Program-made: the position numbers and the translations under genes
From: Verpa conica
Lineage: Eukaryota > Ascomycota > Pezizomycetes > Pezizales > Morchellaceae
DNA length: 64,000 nucleotides
Assembly: GCA_033030425.1 (NCBI GenBank)
Contig: JAUFSD010000003.1
Coordinates: 1,922,001-1,986,000 of the forward strand
Reading direction: 5' to 3'
Notes under the pieces: model-generated
What the model was told of the DNA's origin: nothing
The model's database searches: none
The model's input: the letters and a program-made list of their open reading frames with translations, nothing else
Shown here: positions 12,008-23,409 of the stretch, piece after piece
How the letters are laid out: each line of letters starts with the position of its first letter
Position numbering within the stretch: position 1 is the first letter of the stretch

Positions 12008-13162
12008 TTAATACCTGGTATACCACCCCTTCGCCTCAATTACAGCAGCAACCCGATCAGGCATTGACTTCCAGAGCTTCTCAAAAAATTCCTCCGGAAT
12101 AGAGTCCCATACAAGAGGTAAAACCCGTGCCAGTTCTTTTTTCACAGCTGCTTTCCCTCCTCTAGTTTCCCCAATCTTAGGATACTGTTGCTGAAGGCGC
12201 TTTTTAAGCTCCACCCATACATGTTCAATAGGATTAACATCAGGAGAATAACGAGGATGATCTTGTACATAAATTCCACTTTTATCAAGCCATTCAGTAA
12301 TAATATGAGCTTTGTGAACAGGAGCATTATCATGTTGAAAACTACATGAAGGATGAATAGCTAATGCAGACCGAATAACTTTAGGAAGATATCGCTTAAG
12401 GAGACGTAAATATCGAATGCCGGTAACTGATTCATGTATAGGAACTAATGGTCCTTTGGTACGGCCATGGAAACAACCCCAAACCATAAGTGAAATGCCT
12501 TTATCCTTAGGTTTAGGATATATGCATTCCGGCAACCATTTTTCAGAAGGTTCTCTAAAAACCCACACTTGCCGAGGATCTCTAGACCGCTCCACACTGC
12601 ACTCATCACTCCAAATTATGCTCATAAAATCCTCTATAGTCCAATGTTGTCGTGCTTTTGCCCATGCTAACCGTTCTTTAACATGTTCCGGTTTAAGTTT
12701 AGGCCTTCGTTTAGCCAACCACTTCTTCATATTGGCTTCGCGTAACACCCGATCGATAGTTGTCAAGGAAACACCTGGTGCGTAGGTATCACGGAAGTCG
12801 CTGCGGTTTATTTTGCGATTTGATTTAGCTGCTTTAACAATTGCGCGTCGTTGTTGTCGGTTGAGTAAAGGAGGCCGACCAGAACGTGGTAAATTTTCTT
12901 CATCACCATTGCGTAAAGCAGTGCGAACAATAAAGCTTTTCACAGTTGACCATGGCCGACCCATAATTGTTGCAACTGCTTGAATGCAACCGAGGCAATA
13001 GAAAAATGCAATTATCATCCCTTTCTCAACAGGTGTCATCTGCCTTCGCTGGGTTTTTGCTTTTAGGTTTGGTTTTTTCGCAGTCTTTTCTTTCATCTTT
13101 GCTATTGTCTTTGCTAACAGCTCAAGCTGTTCGGGGGTTTGGGGTTTCTTTTGCCGTGCCAT
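12008..13162 (-). CDS. Tc1-like DD34E transposase
   Basis: This single-exon gene of 384 residues has no stop or frameshift. Order of parts: a basic N-terminus, a helix-turn-helix region (about 42-85; PVEKGMI ... RPWSTVKSFI), a GRPP AT-hook-like link (about 92-100), a second DNA-binding part (about 105-150) and the catalytic core. The acidic triad is visible: Asp186 in IIWSDEC, Asp278 in QHDNAPVH and Glu313 in NPIEHVW, with 34 residues between the last two, the DD34E signature of the Tc1 group. It would cut and paste the surrounding element at TA sites. All motifs needed for activity appear present. Its start lies 104 bases inside the right inverted repeat. Confidence 0.95.
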   Translation of the reverse strand: MARQKKPQTPEQLELLAKTIAKMKEKTAKKPNLKAKTQRRQMTPVEKGMIIAFFYCLGCIQAVATIMGRPWSTVKSFIVRTALRNGDEENLPRSGRPPLLNRQQRRAIVKAAKSNRKINRSDFRDTYAPGVSLTTIDRVLREANMKKWLAKRRPKLKPEHVKERLAWAKARQHWTIEDFMSIIWSDECSVERSRDPRQVWVFREPSEKWLPECIYPKPKDKGISLMVWGCFHGRTKGPLVPIHESVTGIRYLRLLKRYLPKVIRSALAIHPSCSFQHDNAPVHKAHIITEWLDKSGIYVQDHPRYSPDVNPIEHVWVELKKRLQQQYPKIGETRGGKAAVKKELARVLPLVWDSIPEEFFEKLWKSMPDRVAAVIEAKGWYTRY

Positions 13163-13265
13163 CGGAGGTATTCAGGGGTTGTTTAGGCGAAGTTACACTC
13201 ACAGAAGTGGAGTTCAACAAGCGGAGAACTTTTGATGGGGCATGATCAGTCAGCACTTAGTCACC

Positions 13266-13293
13266 AATCACGAACACTTCTGGAGAGTGGCTG
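13266..13293 (-). repeat. Right terminal inverted repeat of Tc1 element
   Basis: Reverse complement identical to 11749-11776. It is followed by TA (13294-13295). Confidence 0.95.
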
Positions 13294-15774
13294 TACATGA
13301 TGTCACAGTAGGACAGCTACACGGTTGATTACCGCAATGCTTAAGGACCTATAGGTCTGAAACTCCCCTGGGTTTGTATATATAGGTAGTTAGAACAAGG
13401 TTGTAATCCGCAGCATTTAGTACTCTGCCGGTGCCGTACAACCCTAGCTGGAGTCGACGGATAGATCCGTTTTCAGAATGCAGGGCGGTGGTAACAAGCA
13501 CTTCGGCACTCGGGCTTGGGTATGACTTGGACACACTTGCATGATTAGCCACGTGCCGATCGCGTTGATCGGGCTGCGGCTTAAGTTGATCCGTGATGAT
13601 CCCTTGCATGAGCTTAATAGACTCGAGGGGGTGTATTAATCCAGGGGGAATATAATCTTTGGGGTTTTCATATGTAGGTCGGTCAGTATTATATATTAGA
13701 TACCGAAATAGGAAGTGTACTGCATAGTTTAGGATACTTAGAACATGACTTTCTCTGTATGTGGTAAATACCTAGCATCCTGGCATTTCAGCAGCTGACA
13801 TTCTAAATTATGCCTACCCGTCTGCTAAATCCCTGCGCGTTCATCTCATGCTCTCTTCCACTTAATAATCCAGCCTGATACGTAGCTCCATCCAGGTATT
13901 CTACTATTACTTATTACATCCTCTACTAAACAAAATAACGCTGGCCTACGGCACATATTTAGGCACATTTTATAGTGTTTTTGTTTATGGGCACTCTTAA
14001 TTACTAGCCTAGCTTATTGAGTATATATCCTTATAAGTAAACACTCTCTGTACTACATTAACTCTGCACCACAGGTTACATTAGGGCTTCTCTGTTGAAT
14101 CAATGCGCCTCTAATTTGATTATATAAAAAGGGAGAACAAAGTACATCCATGCTCCATGTAATTTCTAAACCCCTGCGATTTTAGAAAGTCTCCTTAGAC
14201 AGTGGTATGATCTGTAAAGGCTTAAATTGTACTCTTATCATGGCTGTGTCACCGATAAGGGAGGCAGCTCGACCAACGGCCCCCAACCCCGGACCCGGCT
14301 TGGGGAGTCAGTGGGCTTAGGATCACTACGCTAAACCAAATCTAGAATAATGGAGTTAGACTGATTAGTTTTTTTACTTCGCTATGAAATGAATTTGGCC
14401 GAGCGGTATCGGGGTCTCGGGGAGCGGGTTTTTACTATGGGAGTAGGTGTTTTTTTTAAGTCTTCATGGTGCCACTTTACTTTCGCTGGCAGGGGGTTAT
14501 TACTCCTTCGCCGATATTCGGCTTTCATAGCGCTCATGCCGGCCCTGCTTATAACCTGAATCTACCTGTATAAAGGGGGGGTATACTACGGGAGATCGAT
14601 CTCACGATTTGTCGGATTGTAGTTTAATAATAACAATGACTCTTACTCGAATGCAACCATCAGGTTATGGTGGCATATACTCAAGGCATTGCCGCTATTC
14701 CCCCTTCCCCCATTTGGGCGAGTGGCTGGGGGAAAACTCGTAAATTCCGGTAATCATGTCTATTCTCTTGGCCTAGATATAGAGAGAGTAGAAGATCCAG
14801 AAATGTCAGCGCACTTATCTATGTCGCTTTAAACAAAACCCTTGCTCGATATAATAGGGAACACAGTTTCTCCTACAGTTCCAATTTTTTAATAAAGTGG
14901 GCTCTGGCTACTTTCCCGTATCCCTATGCATCGGGTTTTTGTCTGTTGGGTCTCTCCTTTGTACATATCTCGGAGAATAGGGTAAGATTCATTAAAAAAA
15001 AACACAAAAACACTCAAGTCTTCCACTAAAAAAATTACTAATCTCGCCATGACACCCAGATCAAAGCTATCTCGCGCATAATTGTACATTTATATTCTTC
15101 GAGAAACCCTCCACAGACCATAGCCTCTCCCGGGGGGTAACCCTTGTTCACCGCCCTGGAAAAATAGATCCTTTAAGCTATCAGTAATAGCACTGAAAAA
15201 ATAAAGGTCTGACAATCCCTAGTCATTACCTCCAAACGTTTTAGATTTAGTATAGCTAGCTAGTCACGTCACACAAGCACTAGGGATGAAGTTCAACTAT
15301 GAGATAATAACATTACTGGTCCCCCTTGAGTCATACTTTTACTGTTATCTTCATGAAAGGCTTCTATGTATTTACATATACTATGGAGGATTCGACTGAG
15401 CTTACTAAAGTCTCGGTGTCACTATCACTAGCATTGCGACACTATACCTATTATAGTATAGATTATCATCGATATACTGAGTAACTACCCACGATATTAT
15501 CCCAGTACAATGCCATTAACCGTGACCTATTAGGATAGGTTTTTATAATTTCAAATAATAATATAGATATATAGCTCTATCTCTCTAAAGGCCTAGTTTA
15601 GAGGTTGAAATATTACTACCTGAGAGGTTTCGAGTGGAACACACACACAACAAATATTGATCAACTGGTTATTCCATTCATGTTATATCTAGCTAGGTTA
15701 TGCTTAAACCCAAAGCCACATGACATGTGTACCATTCACGCCCCAAATTAGGTAACGTCAAGGAATTATTTTTC
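13294..15774. other. AT-rich gene desert
   Basis: I see no gene. TpA-rich sequence with stop codons in every frame is typical of RIP-mutated fungal DNA. A short GC-rich island sits at 14255-14305 and another at about 14395-14435. No inverted repeats or recognisable transposase remnants were found by eye. Confidence 0.55.
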
Positions 15775-16840
15775 CTACGCTGGCAAGGCGTCCAAGCTAT
15801 CTGTAACTACCTTCGCGATCGCCGCATCATCTAAAAACTCAATCCCCAACGCCTCATTGCTAACATTCTGGAAATTTCCACCATGGCCCTCCCCATACAA
15901 GGACCTCAAGATCAATTTCCAAATGAAGGCGAAGTTTCCGCTGGCGAGCTGCGCGTTGGTTTCTTTCTCGATCTCAGCAGTGCTCGCATCCACAATCGTC
16001 CACTTGGCACCAGTGTGCTTTTCGGCGACATCAAGGAGTTGGCGCTGGGTAATTTTGGCAGAGTTGACGTAGACATGTCTGTTCTTAAATTCTTCTGGCT
16101 TCGCAAGGAGTGCAGCAACAGCAGCACCAACGGATGCAAGAGTGGTCACGCTAATGGTGACATTGCCACCGTCATAGAGAGTGGCCTTCTTTTCAGCCTT
16201 GTTGAGGCCAAGGAAGCCAGATTTGACACCTATATATCCTCATGTCAGCGTTTTCGGAGTAGTGGAGGAAAGGGGAAACAAACCCCAATCAAAGAATCCT
16301 CCATTGCTGAGAACGATCCAGGAGATCTTTCCTTCATTCGCTTGAAGATATTCCCGAGTTTTAACCTTGCCGGCAAATACAGCCAACTTTGAGGTCTTTT
16401 CGTTTGCGGTGTCACCTCCAAACTCGCTCGGGATGAAGTATTTAACACCAGCCTCAATTGCGGCGTCGATGTACTTGGTTTGATCTTTGATGGCTTGTGG
16501 ACCAACAGTAGATACAACTGCATCCTGCCCTTTAAATGCGTTGACGAGATCCTCGTGTGATGAATAGTCTACAGTGGTGACTTTGACCCCACTAGGGGGG
16601 GTTTTGGCAGAGCCTTTACTGGTAAGGGCTGTAACGGTGTACTTATCCTTGAGGGCATTGACGAGGGTAGGACCAAGATTGCCGGTAGACTGTGGGGTGT
16701 TAGTTATTGAGATAACCTCTACTCCTCTATTTGATGGAGACTTTGTATATCGGAAAGTAACAAGAGAGTAGATGGAATTGATGGAAGAAGAATAGGATCT
16801 AGTTACTCACACCGAGGAGAACAACGTTCTTGACAGCCAT
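15775..16840 (-). CDS. NmrA-like / isoflavone-reductase-like oxidoreductase A
   Basis: Three exons (16840-16811, 16689-16284, 16229-15775) give 296 residues. The first exon encodes only ten residues (MAVKNVVLLG) and the spliced product forms the Rossmann motif G-S-T-G-N-L-G at residues 10-16. Next come the NmrA/PCBER features: a DYSS segment, a STVGPQA strand, an AIEAGVKYFIPSEFGGD motif, a Lys-containing region, and a SNGGFFDW substrate-side loop. It is expected to be a cytosolic NAD(P)(H)-dependent reductase or an NAD(P)-sensing regulator; the substrate is unknown. It is paralogous to the gene at 19699-20703, which has the same strand, exon sizes and intron phases. A telomere-like AACCCTAACCCT motif lies 138 bases upstream of the start. 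Confidence 0.88.
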
Positions 16841-19698
16841 GATTTATATGATGGTATTTGATGATATTCAAGAGTAGAGACGCTTTCCTTGTGAGGTGGT
16901 GAGATGGCAAGATGGAGAGCTGGGGATGATGGATGGGATTGAGGGGTGGAAAGAAGGGATAATATAGTTGTTTGAACAACCCTAACCCTGCATTTGCAAT
17001 GATTCTGGATGCTACATTGCCTACATCTTGGCCAATCACGACATTCCATACACGTAATGAGTAAAAAACCTTTAATATCGCGAAATAAAACATCCGATTT
17101 CGAAGCGGTTACAAACACAACCAATCCTATTCCCGCTGGCGCATAGCAGAAGCGATGCCGCCATTCATGCGGCTGCCCTCGTCACGCTAGGTAATCCTTA
17201 GTACCCCGCTCTTTTGTCCAGGCTGTGATATTTGTTTCAGGAATGTCTCTGTCAGTATTACGTATCTATCTTAATATGAAATGAATCATATATCAAAGCG
17301 GAGGTAAAAGACCCGGGGTATGAGCCGAAGGGATACACAGGCTTGAGTGAGGTATTCTTGATTCGTATTCTGAACGGCTAGAAGGTAGCTCCACTCCCTA
17401 CTTTTGGTCACTCATAAGATACATACTGTGACGTTTAGTATATTTTAGGTATATTCTGTCCCAAATGATAATAAGTACACTATCTATAAGTTCTCTTATC
17501 CTTAGTGTAATTTTTACTCAGTGACTCACACGGCCGACTTGAAGCCGGGGCAACAGTGATAGATCTAGGAAGCTGTCAAACATTGGAGATCTGAGGGCAA
17601 CCATCAGATCCAAACTGCCCGTTGTTGTTTCCTAAGGCCAAATTAGAATCAGCGAATAGATACCCTGTCACTGAGGACGCCCGGTTTTATATTTAACGAC
17701 TGCACCAAAGTCTCTATTGCGTCCGAAGTCTGTTTCAACCAATAGGCGCAAACAATGTTGCAGCTCCAGATCTATTGCCATTTTCGTCAGGGCGCAGAAC
17801 CTGAAAATCACTTGTGTTGGCAACGGCTCATGGATCAATGCTTTCTTTTGCCTAACCCGAGTATATAGGAAGCTGCTGTATCTTGGCCGAGGATTATTCA
17901 TATTCATACCTGTCACGTAATATCAACACTGTGCTGAGAAATCAGCTAAATGGATTTTTAATGGATTATGAATCAGTTAGTGTGTGTGTAACATTGGATG
18001 CCAAGATGGTCAAGCTTTATGCGGCCAAGAGTTTTACTCGGGGCAGCCAAAAGAAAATCTGAAGATGCAAGCCTCAACTGGATTAAGTCGCAGATCCACT
18101 CGAGTAGATCAGGGTAAACTCGAAGTTGCTACCAATACCCTCGAGCGCCCCCGCTCCTGAAGATCATTTAAGAGATGTTTTCTACAAATCAGAACAGAGA
18201 GCTAAGAGGAACATTCGGCAACGCGCATCAGTCGGCCGAGTGATGAGCTAGATCCTGCGAGTAGACCAAGGTCAGACTGGCTAGAGATAATATGATCTGT
18301 AGATATTTTTGCTAGTTCTTTACCGGTGTTAAACAGTCTCACCTATTTTATATACTCGGGGTGCGGATAAGCCTAGCGTAATTACTTGATCTTGCGATAA
18401 TTAGTTATCTTATCAGATGATTACTCACACCTGAGTACCACGCATGTAAACTGTTGGGAGATCCATAGCATCGGTCAATGCGATATTATGGGTGTATGTA
18501 CGGATATAAAGAAACGGGCTTACGCTCCTCTTCACGATTCTATTTGGTACTCGGGTTAGGACATAAGTGCTAGGCCATGCAAAGTCTACCTCGCTAACCG
18601 AAAATATACTTTACACAGGAGCTGGAGGCCATTACATCCAATACTTAATGGCATCCTGTCCGGGACTTGCACTATCTGGTAATTATGAGACCCTGAGTAC
18701 TACTTATACTTATAGAATAATTGTTAGAATCTCTCACTAAAACTATATGTTCTTGAGCAGGTACCAATTTCAAACGGTTGAGTGCTGAGCTACCACTATT
18801 GTTGCCCACATCGAGCCCAGAGTAGTTTTGTGGAATATACCACCAACCGATACCGCTACTTCATCCCCGACCTCTTTGCGTTTTACACAGCATACTAATT
18901 TCCTCCTTCTACACTCTCATCTCGTAAATGAACTACGAGAACAAAGAGATACACATACAAGTATATCAGTCGAGATCGGTTGAACCGTTGCGTTGAGATT
19001 AATTCCCAGCCGTAAAGCATTGCGACGAACCATTGTTCAGATCTACACTCAATTTCTTTTTAAGAGTATTTAGTCCATAGAGCACAAAATATTAAGCACA
19101 GAAAGAGCACAGTGTGTATACAAGATTAGGTATCAAGCTCAGCCCGCCCGCGAGGAAACCACTATAGGTATTCCTTGTGTATTTGGGTAGACTCACAGGT
19201 TGTTAAAACTTATTTCGATAGGAGCTGTTTTGAGGTCTTATTAACTACATACACAAGAGGTAGGACTGAGCTCTGGAAATGCTCAAAACCATGGTGCGAT
19301 AAATATTAAGGGAGAGTAGTGGGGTATGTAGAACTAAAATTTAACTATGAAGAGCACTCGATTGATTCCCTAGAGATTTCATCTTAAGCATACTCTATAC
19401 TGGAATACTCCCGCTCTAGAGTCTCTACTCGACTTTGTGTGTATTGCCTAAGATTTAGGGGCGTATATATAGAGGCGTGAAAGCACCTAAGAGAACAAAC
19501 CTTTGATCTAAGTAATCCATACTCGGAAATGTACCTCCAATTTCTACAGAGGTATCTTCTTAGAGTACGAAGGATGTTTTATGTGTCCTAATAAAATCTT
19601 GATAAATACACGGTGGAAAAATGTACTCCTGAATAGTTCAAAAATCCAAGAACCCTAATAGACAAACCCTTCAGCGTAAATTTTAACACACTAATTCC
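16841..19698. other. Promoter of reductase A, then AT-rich desert
   Basis: The first ~250 bases hold the reductase A promoter. The rest is TpA-rich with no supported gene; short open frames at 17668-17920 overlap on both strands and have no splice partners or motifs. Confidence 0.5.
16978..16989 (+). promoter_or_regulatory. Telobox-like AACCCTAACCCT upstream of reductase A
   Basis: Two tandem copies of the hexamer lie 138 bases upstream of the start of the NmrA-like gene at 15775-16840. The identical 12 bases, again followed by G, lie 112 bases upstream of its paralogue. Such motifs are bound by Tbf1/TRF-like factors in fungi, which is known for the motif but inferred here. Confidence 0.4.
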
Positions 19699-20703
19699 CT
19701 ACAAAGTCGCCTTAACTACTTCTTCCAGCCCCTCAATCCCAACCTGCTTCACACCAAGCAACTCATTATCAACCTTGCTAAACACCGCATCCGTTCCAGC
19801 TCGGAATAGGATTGCGTTCCCCCTGGACCAATCTCCCTTCGCGATATCATCATTAACAGTCTCCTCCCACCCTTCTGTACTCACATTTTCCGTCTCCCAT
19901 TTCACACCTGTGAGTTTCTCATATAGTCCTAGGAGCTCGAGCTGATTGATTGCAGCCGTATGGATATAGAGATGTTTGTTCTTTGTTTCCTCTGGATGTT
20001 TGAGAACCCCGACAATACCACGAGCAACGTCTGCCAGCGTGCTAGTAGAGAAACGAGTTTCACCCTTGTCGTAGATGGCGGCTTTACGAGCGGGGATATC
20101 AAAGCCCATAGCCCCATAATTAAGGCCTTGAGGGAATAATATCAGCACGAAGACCAGACAGTAATATAAAAAAAAAACATCCCCAAGAAGTAAACATACA
20201 CCAGTCAAGAAAAGGTCCATTTGAAATGATAGTCCAATCAATCTCCTTATTCCTCTCTTCTAGATACTTCCTAATATCAAACTTTATTGCCAGCAGATTC
20301 ACACCCTTATGAAGAGTATCATGGCCGAAATCAGCAGGGATAAATCGCTTCACTCCGGCCTTGATTGCTGCGTCGATGAGGATTTTTTGTGAACTTATTG
20401 CAGACATGCCCACAGTGCAGACTACTGCATCATAACCCGAGAAGGCAGTTGCGAGGGAATCAACAGAGCTGTAGTCTGCTGTTACGACCTTTACGTCTAC
20501 TGATGGGTTTGGAGCCGTTGACGATGTTGAACGAGTTAGGATGGAGACGTTGAGCGAAGGCTCTTGTTGGATCTCTTTGACAGTTAGGGCGCCGAGATTT
20601 CCGTTTCCCTAGAAGTATTCGTAAGGAGATAGAACGAGATGTAGATTAATGAGGCTGGGGGAGGACTTACACCAACGATGATGACATTTTTAATGGCAGA
20701 CAT
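19699..20703 (-). CDS. NmrA-like / isoflavone-reductase-like oxidoreductase B
   Basis: Three exons (20703-20671, 20608-20200, 20126-19699) give 289 residues. Exon 1 encodes MSAIKNVIIVG, and splicing makes the nucleotide-binding G-G-N-G-N-L-G motif. The rest mirrors paralogue A: DYSSVDSL, CTVGMSA, an AAIKAGVKRFIPADFGHD segment, SNGPFLDW ending exon 2 in phase 1, then a GYEKLTGVKWE-like C-terminal lobe. It is an NAD(P)-binding reductase or redox sensor of unknown substrate. Shared exon layout with gene A points to tandem duplication with divergence (most residues differ). The promoter carries the same AACCCTAACCCT motif. Its 3' flank is a long desert. Confidence 0.88.
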
Positions 20704-23409
20704 TGTTCTGGAGTTTCTATTGAATACTTATTGGATGTGATAGAAGCGATTCAAGTCCGATCGATATAATTGAGAGAAACAGAGAAACATTTGATGTTTT
20801 ATAGGTTTTCGTTAAACCCTAACCCTGTTGGGATGCGGGGATCACCGATCATTTAACGCATTGCGGGGAGTTGAGTAATCTACGTCCTCAACTCTATAAC
20901 ACTCTTATTGATTAGTGCATCCACATGAATCCCCGGGTGTTTTTTTCTCCCGGCTCCGGTGCAACATTTATTATACTTGAAGTTCTCCGCGGACTTATCT
21001 CTTGTTGATGGCCTCCGAGGAGATTCCTGAAAACCTGCACCTTGGTGGTTAGGGGCACATTTAGAGTATTGTAATCCACGATCTATGGCGTCCTCAGGCT
21101 GACATTGGGTGGATAGGCTAAATACATAAGGCTTACGAGTGTAAGGCATAAAGCTCTGAGATACATGCAGATACTCGCTTTGAGCAATGTCATCGTATAT
21201 ATGGATGATATGTAGCCAGTACGTAAGAAGTTTGAGGCTATCTGTTATATATTACTAAACGTTGATACGAGTCTCTAAGAGTCATAAACCCCGGGGTTCC
21301 TAATGCCCCACTTGAAATATCTTAGTTTGCTACACAATAACAGATTTTACCTCCTGGATTACTTTACTAGTGCTATAACCGAGAAACCTCGATTAGGATA
21401 ATACAATAATGATCATAGTTCTTATAGTAGGTAGAAAATTAACTATATTCTGCCTATTTGCTTTATGGCTTGAATAGAAAAAAGTAATTTCATGGTCCGT
21501 AGTAAAAATTAAGTCACGAGAAATCACTCGATAGCTGTAGCCCCTTAGATTAAAGTTACATCTATCTTATCTCACCCACACTAGTCTTATTACTATGTAA
21601 TTGGTGCTCTTTCGGTATAGTATAAAATTATCTGCCTGGTAGACGATAGTCCTTCTACTGTGGCCGCGTCTCAGTTCGAAGGAAGATTCTATATGCAGCT
21701 ACGCTAGCTTCATCTCCTTAGAGTGCTCTACAATACCCAATAGAGGGCCATTACAAGCCCCGGTCGTAAGGTTAATATAATCCTACGTATTCAAAACATA
21801 ATGGGGAGGCTTGTAGTACTCACCGGTAACGGTCACTAAAAATAAAGTATAATATAATTTATGTGAGTGAATAATATCTAACTAACTACCAAAACCACTC
21901 CGGGAATAATTCCTAGTCATCCGGAAAACCCCTCGAGAACTTCCAGCCAGCTTTTTTATTATTTCTTACTATTCACGTTTTATTTTATTCATCACTTGAG
22001 GTTCTTCAACCCTAATGCAACGTGACACTTGTCTAACTGATTTCTACTGCTTAGCCGAGAATATGATCTATCAGGATTAACATTCCATCGACCTAGAGGG
22101 GGGCAATAACCTTAGTCAGAGGAAGATCGGTTCCCAAGATGCTATATCTCCGCTGGTCAATACCCGGGGAATAATATCTACGGGGTTGAGAAGATCTCCG
22201 AAAGTGCAGAAAAGCTTCTCTCGACGTTTATGACTATATATAATGAGTATCCACTACACTAGGAAACTCCCACCAAGATCTAGGGTTTTTTTGGGGGGGA
22301 TGGTATTATAGTCAATAAACATGCATTAGGTTTCTAAATGTAGGTTTTTAGTAGAAAGAGTGTAACTAAGGCCTTTCTCGTATCAGAGTACCCCTATTTT
22401 TTATATACAACAATTGACATCGAAATTACATCGCTCTTGCCAAATATCGCTCGAGTCAAATAGAGGTACTTGTCGGGTGAGCAACAATGACGGCTACCTA
22501 CTTAGCTATAAACCTAGTCACTAAATGTGTTACTTATGGCCGTATCATACGTAAGAATAAACAACTATTACACCACACCAACCGAAGCGTCAACCATACC
22601 ATAACCATGCTTAAAAAAAGGCTTATTGCGGGGTGGTAGCGATGTTACACTGACCCGAGATAATATCAACACCACTATAGTAACGTAACCTTCAAGTATA
22701 GAAGGTCGCTAGAGCTAGACTAGGATTATTAACACTTCCTTATCTGGACCTGCGGGGCTCGCCTTTAAAACAGCTGTGATAATCATTAAACTCAAAGCCT
22801 TCAATAACCGACCCAAGGTGATTCTCGGGAGTGTCCGTCATTATCAAATATGGGAGGTGGATTGTTCCCCCCCCCTCTCTCTCGATGGCCCCCCTTGTTA
22901 GGTAAATAAGATAACGGCTTCGTGCAAGCCTTATTTCTCCAGGTAGCCTGCATCGCAAAAATGCTTGAATACGGTTGTCTTGGCTTCTACTCTACCGGCC
23001 GTTCTGCTAGATGTGGAAGGCAACGGGAACGCCAAGTCCTATGATAATCTCGTACCTGCACAGACGGCCAGTGGCCTGGGACAGCTAAATATCTGAAAGC
23101 AGTAACAACCCCATTGCGCCGATTGCCACTGTGGAAAGTACTCGTGATGGACTCGCAATTTCCCCCTGGTATGATATAGTAATTGTTTATCACAAGTATC
23201 ATTCTAGGTTATCTAAAATAAACAGTAGGCAGCTGACTGGACCTGTCCACAGGGGGGACATGGTATCCCATTATCAAACTTTATCAAGCTATATAGAAAT
23301 CTAACAACTCATAAAAGGTAGATTGCCCAGAGTATTCCCGACACGATCACCCCCTCTTCTAGATTTCTAATCTTTCTTCTATCTGTTTGAGAGATAGATT
23401 TGAGACAAT
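20704..23409. other. Promoter region and AT-rich desert
   Basis: Beyond the reductase B promoter there is no supported gene. Sequence is TpA-rich with stops in all frames (21150-22750). The last ~100 bases before 23410 are pyrimidine-rich (CCCCTCTTCTAG, TCTTTCTTCTATC) and serve as promoter/leader of the aminopeptidase gene. Confidence 0.5.
20815..20826 (+). promoter_or_regulatory. Telobox-like AACCCTAACCCT upstream of reductase B
   Basis: The motif lies 112 bases upstream of the start of the reductase B gene and is identical over 12 bases (13 with the next G) to the site upstream of reductase A, while the surrounding bases differ. Confidence 0.4.

Larger units (their letters stand above)
11749..13293 (-). 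mobile_element. Complete Tc1/mariner-type DNA transposon
   Basis: A 1,545-bp element is bounded by perfect 28-bp terminal inverted repeats (left 11749-11776, right 13266-13293, both beginning CAGCCACTCTCCAGAAG when read inward) and flanked by TA dinucleotides (11747-11748 and 13294-13295), the Tc1/mariner target duplication. It contains one uninterrupted transposase gene on the minus strand. The non-coding left arm carries a purine-rich G block (11824-11899). Intact frame and perfect repeats suggest recent insertion, in contrast to the decayed relic at 43.3 kb. The insertion lies just upstream of the CE1 esterase gene and could affect its promoter. Confidence 0.93.

Noticed and set aside
14396..14440. 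tRNA-like TGGCCGAGCGGT (A-box match)
   Set aside because: No B box, acceptor stem or anticodon loop follows; chance or decayed.
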